DNA of 64,000 nucleotides from Prorocentrum cordatum. Its lineage: Eukaryota; Sar; Dinophyceae; Prorocentrales; Prorocentraceae. Every line of letters begins with the position of its first letter. The stretch's first letter is position 1. The position numbers and the translations under genes are program-made. The notes below the pieces were generated by a model. The model saw only the letters and a list, made by a program, of their open reading frames with translations. It was not told the origin of the DNA and searched no databases. Below, in pieces: positions 52,834-64,000 of the stretch. The DNA lies in assembly GCA_963575745.1 (NCBI GenBank), contig CAUYUJ010003669.1:270448-334447 (forward strand). Direction: 5' to 3'.

Positions 52834-53309
52834 CGAATCTACGACGGTATGATTGTTTCAGCTGGCGGTCATCTCCGGATTTGGGCCCCGGGGGGGGCCG
52901 TCGTCGGGCCTGGGGACCGTCCAAGGGGGATCCGGGGCGAAGAACTGCCCCAAAGGGAAGCGGTCGGGCGGTCGGGGGCCGCGCAGTGAAAGAAGCACAT
53001 CTGCGGACGTACGGGTCGCCCCTCCTCGCCCATCTTCATCCGCCGCCTCCCGTGTCGCTGTCGAGATGCGGACCTCCCCACTCTTGTTCCTCCTGCTCCT
53101 CCTCCTTTCCGTCCCTTCCTCCTCTTCCTCCTTCGCCTCCTCCTCCTCCTCCTCTTCCACATCCTCCTCGAGTCCCCCCGAGGCCGAAGAGGAGTCTTCG
53201 AAGGGTTACTCCGAGGTGCGCCAGGTTCTCGCATTGGGTAACTCCTTGAAGCGTGAGCAGGGTCCACTGGAAGAGTTCGAGGAGCAGCACGAGTGAGGAG
53301 AAAAACAAT

Positions 53310-54390
53310 TAGTCTGGCAAAGGACCCAACCAGATACCCTTGTAAGTGCCGCCAGGCATGTGGGTCGAAAGGGGGGGGTCCCTCGAGGGCCGCGACACGT
53401 GGAAGCGCCACCGCCGCAGTTCCGTCGCCGCAGCGACCCCGACAATACGCAGGCGTGAGTGCCGCAGAGCAGGACCTGAACATCTGCAGCAGGCGCGATC
53501 GAGATGGGCGTGGTCAAGCATTTGAACTTGGACATTTGGGCCTTCGGGCTTGAAAAGCGCGGCAGGGGCCAGCAACATGAGCGTGGTCAGGGCGAGCGAA
53601 ACGATGAACTCAGCGCTCAACTGCATACGGCTTTGTTCCTTTCGGCCTTCTGTGGGGCTCCTGTGGGGCTCGAAAAGCGTGGCAGGGGCGAGCGAAATGA
53701 GCCCAAGACTACATGCGGACTTGCACATGTCGGCCTTGTGTGGAGCTCTTGTGGGGCTTGAAAAGCGTGGCATGGGCGAGCGGGCATGGGCGAGCGAAAT
53801 GAGCCCACGACTGCCTATGGGGTTTGGACAGCGGGGTAAGAACGAACGAAATGAATCAACAGCTGCATGAAGACTTGTTCATGTCGGCCTTCCGTGGAGC
53901 TCCTGTGGGGCTTGGAAATCGTGGCAGGGGCGAACGACATGGGCCCACGACTGCATGCGGACTTCTTCATTCGGCCTACTGGGCAGCTCCCAGTGGGGCT
54001 TGAAAAGCATGGGCGACATGAGCCCAAGACTGCATGCAAACTTTGTCATGTTGTCCTCCTGTGGAGTTCCTGCGGGGCTTTGAAAAGCGTGGCATGGGCG
54101 AGCGAAATGAGCCCACTACTGCATGCGGACGTGTACATGTCGACCCTCAGAGGAGCTCCTACGGGCTTGAAAAGCGTAGCAAGGGCAAACGAACTGAGCC
54201 CGCGACGGCATGCGGACTGTGTCATGTTGGCCGTCTGCGGAGCTCCCAAGGGGCTTGAAAGGCGTGGCAGGGGTGTGCCAAGGCAGAGGCAGGAGAGAAG
54301 GGGTACTTGGAGCACTGGGATGCGGGGCGCTGCTGACTCGAAACGAGGACCCAACACCACAGGATGATTGGCAAACAGAGATACCCACCA
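53310..54390 (+). repeat. Composite satellite element, forward copy with the AAAGCGTGGCA subtype
   Basis: The left edge is GGCAAAGGACCCAACCAG (53,316-53,333). About nine units follow between 53,545 and 54,280, each with GCTTGAAAAGCGTGGCA, GCATGCGGAC and GGAGCTCC. The right edge is CGAGGACCCAACACCACAGG (54,345-54,364). Confidence 0.7.
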
Positions 54391-54944
54391 TTTGCCTGTC
54401 TCTTCACCTGCCCGAAAAGACTTCCTGCCAGTCGGACTGCCAACAAAAAAATAATGGCGCCCTGGAGGACCCGTCCAGGAATCCTGTGAAGCGTCGTCGG
54501 GGGAATCGCGTTCGTGTGGAATGAATGAGAGGGGCCCCGAGGGGGGCTTCTGGAGGGGAGGCCTACGTGCCTCCAGGAGCCCACTGTCGGGGCTAGCAGG
54601 AAGGCCTGGATCCCCCTGTGGCCAGATTTCCCAGGTATGGGAACTGCCTGGGACCGAGTGCGCTAAGAACACTGTGCAGTCGCCACTCGGATCAATCCAT
54701 AGGGGCTTCACTAATGCAATGACGTCGCGTTCAGCGGTTCATCAATGGCAGACTCGGTCATCCCCCCAAGGCGCGACTACGGCACCGCTCGAATCAAATT
54801 GTTGGAAGACGCAAACCATCTGCCTGCACACATCCCACTGCCTCCACGGAATCACGTAGCGACACCTAGATCATCGATCTCAGATGGAGACAGAACACGA
54901 AAGGAACAACGTGCATCAAAATGAGCAAACTACGAAACACCTCC

Positions 54945-56340
54945 AAATAAGTTCGACTGGCGAAGGACCCAACCAACTGCAATTGTGAGTCACCCAATTG
55001 TGAGCGTCGTCTCCGGTGGAGCTCCCCCACGGGCCACGGAACGTGCGAAGGGTGTGCCGACTGGGCGGCAAGGACGCATGCAAACGCCGCCACGGGGGTC
55101 TTCGGTGGAGCTCCCATTAATCAAAAGCCAAGCAACGCGCGAAGAATGTGCCGAAATGGGCGGGGGGGGGCGCGTACGGACCCTGCCACTGGGGGCTTCG
55201 GTGGATTTTCCCATGGGGCCGCGAACCGTGTGATGGGCATGCCAAACTGGGCGGGGGGGCGCATACGGACCCGGCCACTGGGGCCTTCGGTAGAGCTCCC
55301 TATGGGGCCACGAAACGTGTGAGATGTGTACCGAGATGGCCGGGGGACGCATGCGGACCCTGCCACTGGGGCCTTCGGTGGAACTCCCCATCCACGAAGC
55401 GTATCAGGGGTGTGCCAAACTGGGCGGGGGGGCGCATGCGGTTCCTGCCACTGGGGCCTTCGGTTGAGCCCCCTATGGGGCCACGAAGCGTATGAGGGGT
55501 GTGCCAACATGGGCAGGGGGGCGCATGCGGATCCTGCCACTGGGGCATTCGGTTGAGCTCCCTATGGGCCCCCGAAGCCGGTGAGGGGTGTGCCGAAATG
55601 GCAAGGGGGATGCATACTGAACCTACCACTGCGGCCTTCGGTGGAGCTCCCATTGGGGCCGCGAAACGTGCGAAAGGTGTGCCGAAATGGGCGGGGGGGC
55701 ACATTCGGACCCTGCCACTGGGGCCTCCATTAGAGCTCCATATGGGGCCACGAACCGTGTGATGGGTGTGCCACATTGGGCGGGTTGACGCATGCGGACC
55801 CTGCCACTCGGGCCTTCGGTGGAGCTCCCTATGTAGGAGGCCACGATCCGTGTGAGGGGTGTGCCACATTGGGCGGGTGGACGCATGCGGACCCTGCCAC
55901 TGGGGCCTTCGGTGGAACTCCCCATGTAGGGGGCCGCGAAACTTGTGAGGGGTGTGTCAAATTGAGCGGAGTGACGCATGCGGACCCTGCCGCTGGGGCC
56001 TTCGGTGGAGACCTCTATGGGGCTACGAACCGCGTGAGGGATGTGCCGAAATAGGTGTGGCCGACGCATGTGGCCACACCAATTTGGACCTTCGGCGGAG
56101 CTCCTTATGGGGCTACGAAACCTGTGAGAGGTGGCCCCGAAGTGACATGCGGAGGGCAGATGCACTATGCTGACGATGCGGATGATTGCGATGGCGATGA
56201 TGATGACGATGCTAATGGTGATGACGGCACGGGTGAGAGCAGAGGCAAGAATCGGAGGAGGGAGGTGGGGGAGGAGGTGTGAGGAATGGATGCGAGGTAC
56301 TGTCTCTTCAAATCGAGGACCCGGAACGACAGGATGATTG
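54945..56340 (+). repeat. Composite satellite element, forward copy with the GGGGCCTTCGG subtype
   Basis: The left edge is GGCGAAGGACCCAACCAA (54,959-54,976). About 13 units with a period near 89 bp follow (CTGCCACTGGGGCC at 55,360, 55,445, 55,533, 55,712, 55,801 and 55,893). The right edge is ATCGAGGACCCGGAACGACA (56,313-56,332) followed by GGATGATTGG. Confidence 0.75.
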
Positions 56341-56384
56341 GAACTCGAAATAGTTCTGAACAGTGTAACACAATAGATGTCACA

Positions 56385-57190
56385 GCATTGCTTGACATTC
56401 CTTGTCATTGTCTGACATTGCTCGAACTCGTTGCTTGGCTTTGCTTGGCACGGACACGAGTTCACTGGAATCGTTGCCTGGCATTTTGGCATCGTTATTT
56501 GGTGTTGTTTGGCATCGCAAGGCTTCGCTTTGCCTTGCTTTATGTTGCTTTGTATTGCTTGGCACTGCTTGGATTAGCTTGGTATTGCTTGGCCTTGTGT
56601 GGCACTCCTTGTCATTGATGTGCATTGCTTGGCATTGCGCGGCCTTGCTTGGCACCGTCTGCTTGCACTGCTTGGCATTGCGTGGTGTCGTTTTGCATTG
56701 CTTGGTGTTGCTAAGCTGTGGTTGCCAATGTTTGACATGTATTGGCTATGCTTGGCATTCCCTGTCACTGCGCTGCATTACTCGGCATCGCTTTGCATTG
56801 TTTGGCGTCGTTCGGCGTTGCTTCACACTGGTTGCTACTGTTTGGCTTTGCTTGCCGTTGCTTGACATTCCTGAGCTTCCCTTATCATTTGTTTGGCATG
56901 GCGTGGCGGTGTTTGGCATTGCATTGCGTGACCTCGCTTTGCATTGCTTGGTTGTGCCTGTTATTGCTTGTCATTGCTGTTCATTGCTTGGACTGCTTTT
57001 GAGTTGCTTGAAATGTCCTGGCATTTCTTGGCATTGCTCGGCATTGCTTGGCGTTTCTCGGCGGTCCCTGGCATTGTTTGGCATTGCTTCGGATCATTGC
57101 TTGGTATTGCTTGGCAATGCGTGGTATTGCTTGGCATTTTGTGGCATTACTTGACATCTTGATATTGCTTGGTGTTGATTGGCATTGCGC
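56385..57190 (+). repeat. Degenerate TTGCTTGGCA decamer tract
   Basis: About 800 bp of loosely repeated TTGCTTGGCA/TTGCTTGGTA words. All three plus frames stay open and read as C-L-A-L-L-G-I-A-W-H type strings, which is repeat bias and not a gene. Confidence 0.8.
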
Positions 57191-58014
57191 AACCGTGCAA
57201 CACTTTATTTTTTGGCGCTTCTCAAGCGGGCAACCGTGGGAACGACACAACCAGGGGAAATTCCGAGACGCACAAAACAATTGGACCACCGGGCAACCCA
57301 TGGAATCCCGGGGGCCACCTCTGAGATTGACAAGTTGAAGCAACTAGTTTCTCCACCGCAACGCTTAGGCGCACTCGAACTTAGAAACGAATCATCAAAT
57401 CCTGAAGAAGCGCCCTCCACACACATAGGCGTTATGAACATGCCTGCTATGAACTCCCCGTAAGCACTGGGTACCTCAACGCCTTCTAGCGGTCCTTACG
57501 GGACTATGTTCCCTGCGTCCTTCTGGATATCCCTGCCTCCGCTGCCTGCCAGCCGTCGCCAACTCCCCTGCGCTCATGCGTTCCACAGTGTATCATCGCT
57601 GTTTTCCCCGCAACCCTTGCCTTCTGGGTTCGGTGCTGGGCTGCTTATGAGAGAACTGAGATCGAAAGAGCAACGGATGAAGGCAGGGGTGGCTCTCATC
57701 CTTCGACGTGAAAGGAAGCCCGGATTCTCTCGTATAGCATACTTGCCATCCCCACCCTCTGTCATCGTCCAACTCCTTCATATTCGGCAGTGGAACTTTA
57801 TCTTGTCCGCTAGCGGCCGATCCACAAGAACTCAGCACATGACTGGGATTTCATGCCACGCGGAAGCGTAAGCAAAGGCGGATAAAATCCGCCACCGTGC
57901 CATCAGCACTGGGTGGAGTTTTCTCAGGTCCTTCTCGTGTTCTGTGCCTGGTATTGACAGTGCTCTTCAACGGGCCCAGAGCCCCAGCTCAGGGCTTGCC
58001 GCATGACTCTCGCT
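57191..58014. other. Stretch without a gene
   Basis: Only short frames. The plus frame 57,506-57,871 has no domain and no supporting context. Confidence 0.45.
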
Positions 58015-58760
58015 TCCAAAGGGCTCCCAAGAGTTCCCCAAGAGGCCCCAAGAAGCCTCCAAGACGCCCCCAAGAAGCACCCAAAGAGACCACAATCAAT
58101 ATCAAAGAGGACGCTCATAACCCAGGCAAGGTGGCAGAGCGGGCCGAAGGCCAATAGAACGGCCGCCCCCTGGCGCTTGCAAGAGGGTTTATTGGCGCGC
58201 CGCGACCTTGACTTGTTCTGAAATTCCACACGATCCCCAATGGCTTCTGGCTCAAACCGCCCGACAGCCAGAAAATAACCAAGCCTCCCAATGGTCCCAA
58301 ACAGGCGTTTCGCCTGAGACATCTTCACAACATGGCCAAGATCACTCCTCGATGGCGACGGCCCCAAGACACCTCCAAGACGTCCAAGATGGCCCCAAAA
58401 GAGCCCAAGGTGGCCCCATGAAGCCTTCAAGACGGCCCAATATGAAGCCAAGATGGTTTTACACGGCCCCAAATATGCTCAACATTACTCCAAGAGCCCC
58501 TCCAGGATGCTAGTAATTATGTCTGTTCCTTACGTGTGTTACTTGATTCAAAAGTTCTCAAAATCTCAAGCTTCCGACAGCCTCAGGACGACCCAAAGAG
58601 CCCCTCATACAACACCGAGATGGCCCAAGAGACCCGCAAGGTACCCCCCCACGGGGAAGGAGGGCCCCCAAGATGACCTCAAGAGGCCCCCAAAATGACC
58701 CCAACAGGGCCCCAAAAAGGACATCCCCAGAAACCAGCGTTGGCCCTTCAGCGTCCCAAA
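58015..58760 (+). repeat. Diffuse GCCCCAAGA / CCTCCAAGA repeats
   Basis: Irregular 9-15 bp units such as GGCCCCAAGAGG and CCTCCAAGACG. They resemble the blocks at 12.8-13.7 kb. Confidence 0.55.
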
Positions 58761-59791
58761 ACTGCTTAGTGAGGCCCCCGAGTGGGCTTCCGAATGCCAA
58801 GCGGCCTCTCAGAGCGCGCAGGAAACACAACAACCAGGCATAGGCGCCCAAGAACCTCCAGGAAGCCCCCAAGATAAACAAAAAGGCCCCACGAGGCCTC
58901 CTCTTCCTCGTCCTAGTCATTCTCCTCCCTCTCCTCCTCTTTTCCTCCCAACCGGTCCCGGGTCCCCCTCGGGGTTCCGAGACAGTTCTGGGAGCACATC
59001 ACCCACTAGCTTTGTAAGCCCTGAGCCGAACGTGTGGCCACACATGCGCTTGCAGAAGTCAGGGGGCGGCGGAGGTTCACCGAGCGTCTTCGATACAAGT
59101 CATGCCGACAAGGCAGGGCGGAAAAAAGGAGGCCGCAACCGCGGGGACAACATCGCTGCGGCTCAGGAACCGCAGACGCTTGAAACCCTCAGCTGGCAGC
59201 CAGAAGGAGAACCTCATGCTCCACAGCTGACCCAGCCAAAATTCTAAGCAATGTGGAATGTGGGACAGTCTCTGAGATGTTCGACTTGTGTTTTTGATGC
59301 GCCGTTCCTGATTCGATATCAACACGCACCAGTAGACCAATGATGCCAGCGCGCACGATTGCACACGAGCAAGGCTCTCAGAATGAAACATAAACAACCC
59401 GCGGCTGCTAATCCTGTACAAGTGTAATGACTACGTGTTCTGATCAGCCGCGTTGGGGACGTTCCCCACGGCAAGCATCACATACAAAGCAATTGGAGCA
59501 TGACGCCGCCAATGCTGCGGTTCCCAGCGAGGTCGTAAGATCATGCCCACCGCCACGTTACACATAAAAACATTCGACATGCCGAAATATATTTGACAGA
59601 CTGCCTGTGGCCTCCAGGTGACAATCCGAGTTCTAACATTTCCCGTGGCGAATAACCGCTTGCCAGGGATGGAGGATGCTCTGAAACTTACTTCGCAGAA
59701 GACCTCGAACGAAACCAAGACCTCCAAGAACCCCGTGAAACCAATTGGTGGCCTCGCGTCCAAGAAATCAATGGAGACACAAACACTGCAA
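58761..59791. other. Stretch without a gene
   Basis: No frame with protein-like features and no clear repeat. Confidence 0.45.
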
Positions 59792-59920
59792 CATAAACAT
59801 TTGGACGCTGTGCGGATTTCTTGGGTCTGCGCTCAATCTCCCTGGGGCGGCGCTTGACGCGCCGCCAGGGGGTTCAAGCGCAAATCCAAGAAATCCTTGT
59901 AGAGGTAAAATATGGTTATG
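59792..59920. mobile_element. MITE-like hairpin element, copy 2
   Basis: Left arm CATAAACATTTGGACGCT... GGATTTCTTGG; right arm, complemented, CATAACCATATTTTACC... GGATTTCTTGG. The centre is a 12-14 bp GC stem (CCTGGGGCGGCGC... GCGCCGCCAGG). It shares the arm motif with the copy at 51,958-52,134. Confidence 0.65.
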
Positions 59921-60700
59921 CCGATCCTTATTCCTCGAATCGAGCCAGGTCCACAGGGAAACGCCCAAGCAGAGGGGGGCGGGTGGCGTACGTATGCGGA
60001 GAAGGCGCTCGACCCACAGTACCCCCGAGCCACCATGCCTCGGCGGATACTCGCGCGTCCTGGCCGAAGAACCGTGGAGGACGGCTGGGATTCTAGGTGG
60101 CCGTTTCTGGAATCGAACGCCCGTTGACTTGAATCGAATGTTAAACTCGAGCGAAAATCGACATATAATCGAACAGATCCGCTAGGTGGGCCCCAGAAAG
60201 CTCTCCAGAACGAGTAGAAAGGATTGGCCTGTTGATTGGGAAATTCGGGTTGACCCACAAGGGTGTCCAGCGACAAGGAGGTGGTGCAATAGATGTGGTG
60301 CAATAGATTTGTGGGGTTGCAATACATTTGGGGCGTCCAATACATTTCGGGGCGCAAAACAAATCCCAAAGGATTGTCCGATCCCTCTCCGGGATCGGGA
60401 TGAGAATTGCAATGTTTTGTTGGTCGGGGTACAAAAAGTGGTCGGGTATTGCCAACACACTGAAAACAGTGAGCGGGCGAGGACCGTTAAATGTTTATGT
60501 ATGCATGTATATGTCTGTGTACATATGGACATATATGACGCAGCGGTGCAAGCGATGCAAGCTTTATTCTATGCTATGCAACGTTATGTTGCGCGCCACA
60601 ATTGCTTGCTTATCCTCCCCTTCCTCCCCAGATTGCTGCTCGTGTCCGTGGTGTGGCGTATGCTGCTGCTGCTGCTGCTGCAGCTGCTCGGCTCTCGATC
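59921..60700. other. Stretch without a gene, with short CAATAGAT repeats
   Basis: GGTGCAATAGAT occurs at 60,282 and 60,297, with related GCAATACATTTGGGG and CCAATACATTTCGGGG behind them (60,318-60,350). Nothing coding. Confidence 0.4.
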
Positions 60701-60704
60701 CGGC

Positions 60705-61235
<531 letters not shown>

Positions 61236-61486
61236 CCTCCTCCTCCTCCTCCTCCCCCCTCCTCCTCCTCCTCCTCCTCCTGCTCCTCCTTCTCCTCCTC
61301 CTCCGCTCTGGCTCGCCCTCTCTATCAATAGTTCTCTCTGTTTATCTCTTGTTCTCTATCTTTAGTTCCTCCTCCCCCTTTCTTTTCTTTTCCCTCCTCC
61401 TCCTCCTCCTCCTCCTCCTCCTCCTCCTCCTCCTCCTCCTCCTCCTCCTCCTCCTCCTCCTCCTCCTCCTCCTCCTCCTCCCCCAA
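61236..61486 (+). repeat. CTC microsatellites
   Basis: Two (CTC)n runs, the second at about 61,393-61,482 nearly pure. Confidence 0.93.
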
Positions 61487-61654
61487 TCGCCGTTTTAGCT
61501 TCTCTGCCACATGCAGACTCAATGGGGCCAGGCTCCCTAAGACTGCTGGGCCACGCCCATCGGCCGTCGGCTTCGCAGGGGCGCGTGAATGGCCACGCGC
61601 GCGGATTTCGATGCCAGCGGAAATACTCACGCATAAGACAGCAACGACGTGTGC

Positions 61655-62140
61655 CCAGGAGTACATATTATTCGGGTTGAAGGCTCCGTCGCGCCCGAAA
61701 AGCCCACGGCTCCTTCCGAGCCAGCACCCGTCGAGATGCAGCCCGCGCGCGTCGAGGAGGAGTCCGCTGCGCCTCCCCAGCCCGTGCCCATGGAGGAACT
61801 GCCCGTGTTTCCCCACACCCAGTTGCCTGACGCCAAGTATCAGTGGGTCCCGTCGCCCGGCGCCGAACCCGACGCCGAAATGGAGCAGGCACTGAAGGAG
61901 TCGCAGGAGGCGGAGGCGGCCGCACGAGCTGGCAAACAGAAGCTTGACGTGGACTTCGACAGGGAAGTGAAGCTGGTGTTGGCAGAGATCAAGGCCGATG
62001 CCGAGCGGGAAAGCATCGAGGTTGATGAGCGTCACCCCGATCCGAGGGCGCCAACGTGGCGCGGGGATGCCAATACCACCGAAGTGGCGGCGAGCGTGGA
62101 GGTGAGCAGCGAGGACAAGCCAGACAGTGCCTGCGGAGAC
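61655..62140 (+). CDS. Plausible exon of an acidic hypothetical protein
   Basis: A frame without its own ATG starts after a CCCAG|GAG context that could be a splice acceptor, and ends at a GACGG|GTAAG context (GTAAG at 62,141-62,145) that could be a donor. It is Pro/Glu-rich at first (S-V-A-P-E-K-P-T-A-P-S-E-P-A-P-V-E), then helix-prone (M-E-Q-A-L-K-E-S-Q-E-A-E-A-A-A-R-A, V-D-F-D-R-E-V-K-L-V-L-A-E-I-K-A-D-A). Just beyond, another frame (62,127-62,330) reads S-E-K-R-R-G-E-A-S-P-L-L-V-D-K, so coding may continue. No family is recognised. Confidence 0.4.
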
Positions 62141-62633
62141 GGGTAAGCTCACGGAGCAGCAGCAGGTTGTCGAGTCGGAGAAGCGGCGCGGCGAGGCCTC
62201 GCCCCTCTTGGTGGACAAACGCTCCAAGATGTCGCCTGGGGGCACCGAGAACGCCGCGAGGGCGCAGACTTGCGCCGTGGAGGCGCAGCGCGGTGGAGCG
62301 AGTACCCCGCAGCAAGGTAGTTCGGGGGTGGGGGTGGGGGTGGGGTGGGGGGTGGGGGGGGATGAGGAGGATGTGGCTGATTAGGATGAGGAGCGGTAAG
62401 TCAACGAGTCGGATCAGCATCGAGGGGGGGGGGAGGGAGTGAGAGGAGGGATGGTTGGGGAAACGGTGAACCTAGAGGGAGACCAGAAGGGCGCGTGTGC
62501 TGGAGGGCTTGCTTCAGGCAGCGACGGCCGCAAGGAAAATGGGGGTAGGAGGATGAGGGAGAACATTTCCCGGCACGTTGAAGGGGGGGGGATGAGGAGG
62601 ATACGGACGGGGGAAGGAGGAGGGGGAGGAGAA

Positions 62634-62696
62634 GGGGGAGGAGGAGGAGGAGGAGGAGGAGGAGGAGGAGGAGGAGGAGGAGGAGGAAGGGGAGGA
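62634..62696 (+). repeat. GAG microsatellite
   Basis: (GAG)n in a wider purine-rich region 62,420-62,760. Confidence 0.9.
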
Positions 62697-64000
62697 GGGG
62701 GAGGGAAAAAGTAAGGATGAGGAATGAAGAAGAGGAGGCGGAGGAGGCGGAGGAGGAGGAGGCGCGCCGTGCAAATCCCATCGCAAATCCCATCGCAATG
62801 GGATTTGCGTTGAGATTTTTACGTTGCGCCTGCCACCGCCGCAAGGGGCCCGCGCTTGCCGCGCCGCCCGCGCGGGCCCGCGCGCGCGTCCAGCACGCAG
62901 CGCCCATCATCGAGCACTACGAGGACCGCGCGCCCAGCCGCCCCACTTGCCGCTGTCCTCGCTCCCCCCTCATCCGGCCCCCCCACCCGCAGCCCCCTCC
63001 TCATCCCACCTCTCCCCAGGCCCTCTCCGCGACTCCTCCATGAGCGCCCCCGCCCACCCCATCGTCATCTGATTTACCCCCCAAATCCTCATTCTGTTCA
63101 TCGCCGCTCTCCGCCTCCTACTCAGCATGCCCCAATCCACGCGTGTCCTTCTCCTCCTTGTCCCTGGCCCCTCCTTCGCAACCTCGATCTGCAATTCGCG
63201 TCGCATCCCCCTGAGGCTCATCGCGCGTCGCGTCGGCGCCCGCCGCTGCATTCGCGGGACACGTCGGTTGCGCTTCAACCGCAAAGGCTTGGCTCAAAAT
63301 CAGCGGCAAAGGGTGGGGTGGCAGTCCAATGCCACGGCAGACGGCGCGCGAGACCGAGCGAAACGGATACTTTTGGCTTGGCCTTTCTACACCGACATGG
63401 CTTCCCAGAGCCTTTCGGTCAAGATCTTGGCTCGGGGCCCATCGCCATCGATTCCGATCGGGTCGTCGATTCGTCGCTCGTCGCACCCGCCGCCCCGCCC
63501 ATCGCTCGTCGCACTCCCTCGTAGATCCGATCGGGTCGTCGATCCGTCGTCCTGTCGCAGGCCGAGTCCATCGAGTAATCCCTAGACATCTGCCGCCACG
63601 CTATTGTGGACCGGGCAGCCCTCGCGCGACGCGCAGAACTTCCCCGAGAAACTCGCAAGGTCAGCGAACATATGAAGCCTCTCCAAGCGAAGGCGTTTGG
63701 TTCCGCGGGCAATCACCCTTCCTCGTCGCCTTCACCTCCTCCCCACCACTCGAACATCTCCATTGCATTGCATTGTGCATGGCTTATTTCTTGAAGAGCC
63801 AGCGTAAAAGCAATATTGCAACGCATCGCCAACCGGAGCGAATCACAATGGCATCTCTCGGATCGTGGAGCCGGGCGATGGGCCAGATGCACTCGAAAAC
63901 CGCTGCGAAATATGCAGGGGCACGTGCGCCAAGCGCCCGCCAAGACCTCGGGGGCTACAAATAAAGCTGCGCGCGCGCCGAACGCCGCCCAGGGGCGCAG
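62697..64000. other. Stretch without a convincing gene
   Basis: Pro/Arg/Ser-rich frames reflect C-rich sequence. A short inverted pair, CAAATCCCATCGC...GCGATGGGATTTG in effect, lies at 62,775-62,810. ATCGGGTCGTCGAT recurs at 63,458 and 63,530. Nothing else supported. Confidence 0.4.

Overview
The window looks like nuclear DNA of a dinoflagellate or a similar protist. It is GC-rich, almost free of compact genes, and full of satellites and simple repeats. Its few long, biased open frames read like exons of multi-copy families that I associate from memory with dinoflagellate genomes. I see no bacterial gene layout and no rRNA, tRNA or CRISPR. The species cannot be read from the sequence. Some frames lack an ATG and behave like internal exons, so gene ends are approximate.

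Layout. 1-4.5 kb: no convincing gene. 4.6-5.5 kb (minus): a retropepsin-like fragment of a retroelement. 5.56-16.13 kb: one 108-bp satellite with a head-to-head switch near 5,958, interrupted at 10,517-14,814 by a 4.3-kb element with CAGGG-type inverted ends and an 8-bp target duplication (hAT-like, non-autonomous). 16.3-21.2 kb: decayed minus-strand coding remnants carrying many copies of a GNRA-type 14-nt hairpin, as does the retropepsin. 21.73-39.08 kb: the centrepiece, a 17.3-kb region bounded by two-part inverted repeats, with about seven genes all on the minus strand. 39.1-41.2 kb: a damaged minus-strand gene with one clear membrane segment. 42.2-45.1 kb: a low-complexity block bounded by inverted repeats. 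46.9-56.3 kb: several copies of a composite element built on an ~88-bp satellite. Two hairpin elements of one MITE family lie at 51.96-52.13 and 59.79-59.92 kb. 56.4-64 kb: degenerate decamer repeats, long CTC/CAT microsatellites and one plausible exon (61.65-62.14 kb).

The 17.3-kb region encodes, in transcription order: a large family protein split by an intron; a Lys/Ala-rich protein with a conserved C-terminal domain; a small ORF; two more proteins of dinoflagellate-type families; a pogo/Tigger-like DDD transposase of about 1,500 residues; and an endonuclease/exonuclease/phosphatase-family protein. I read it as a giant terminal-inverted-repeat DNA transposon.

The most unusual signal is a pair of tiny hairpin families that partition the window. 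Family B (5-bp stem, loop GGYN on the coding strand, about 50 copies) occurs only between 21,993 and 38,534, inside the inverted repeats. Family A (5-bp stem, mostly GNRA loops, about 22 copies) occurs only outside them. Stems vary with compensating changes, orientation is constant, and in open frames family B usually reads S-x-V-x-E and family A A-G-Q-P-A. In two genes a 34- or 35-nt duplication carrying a family B hairpin separates the two halves of one reading frame.
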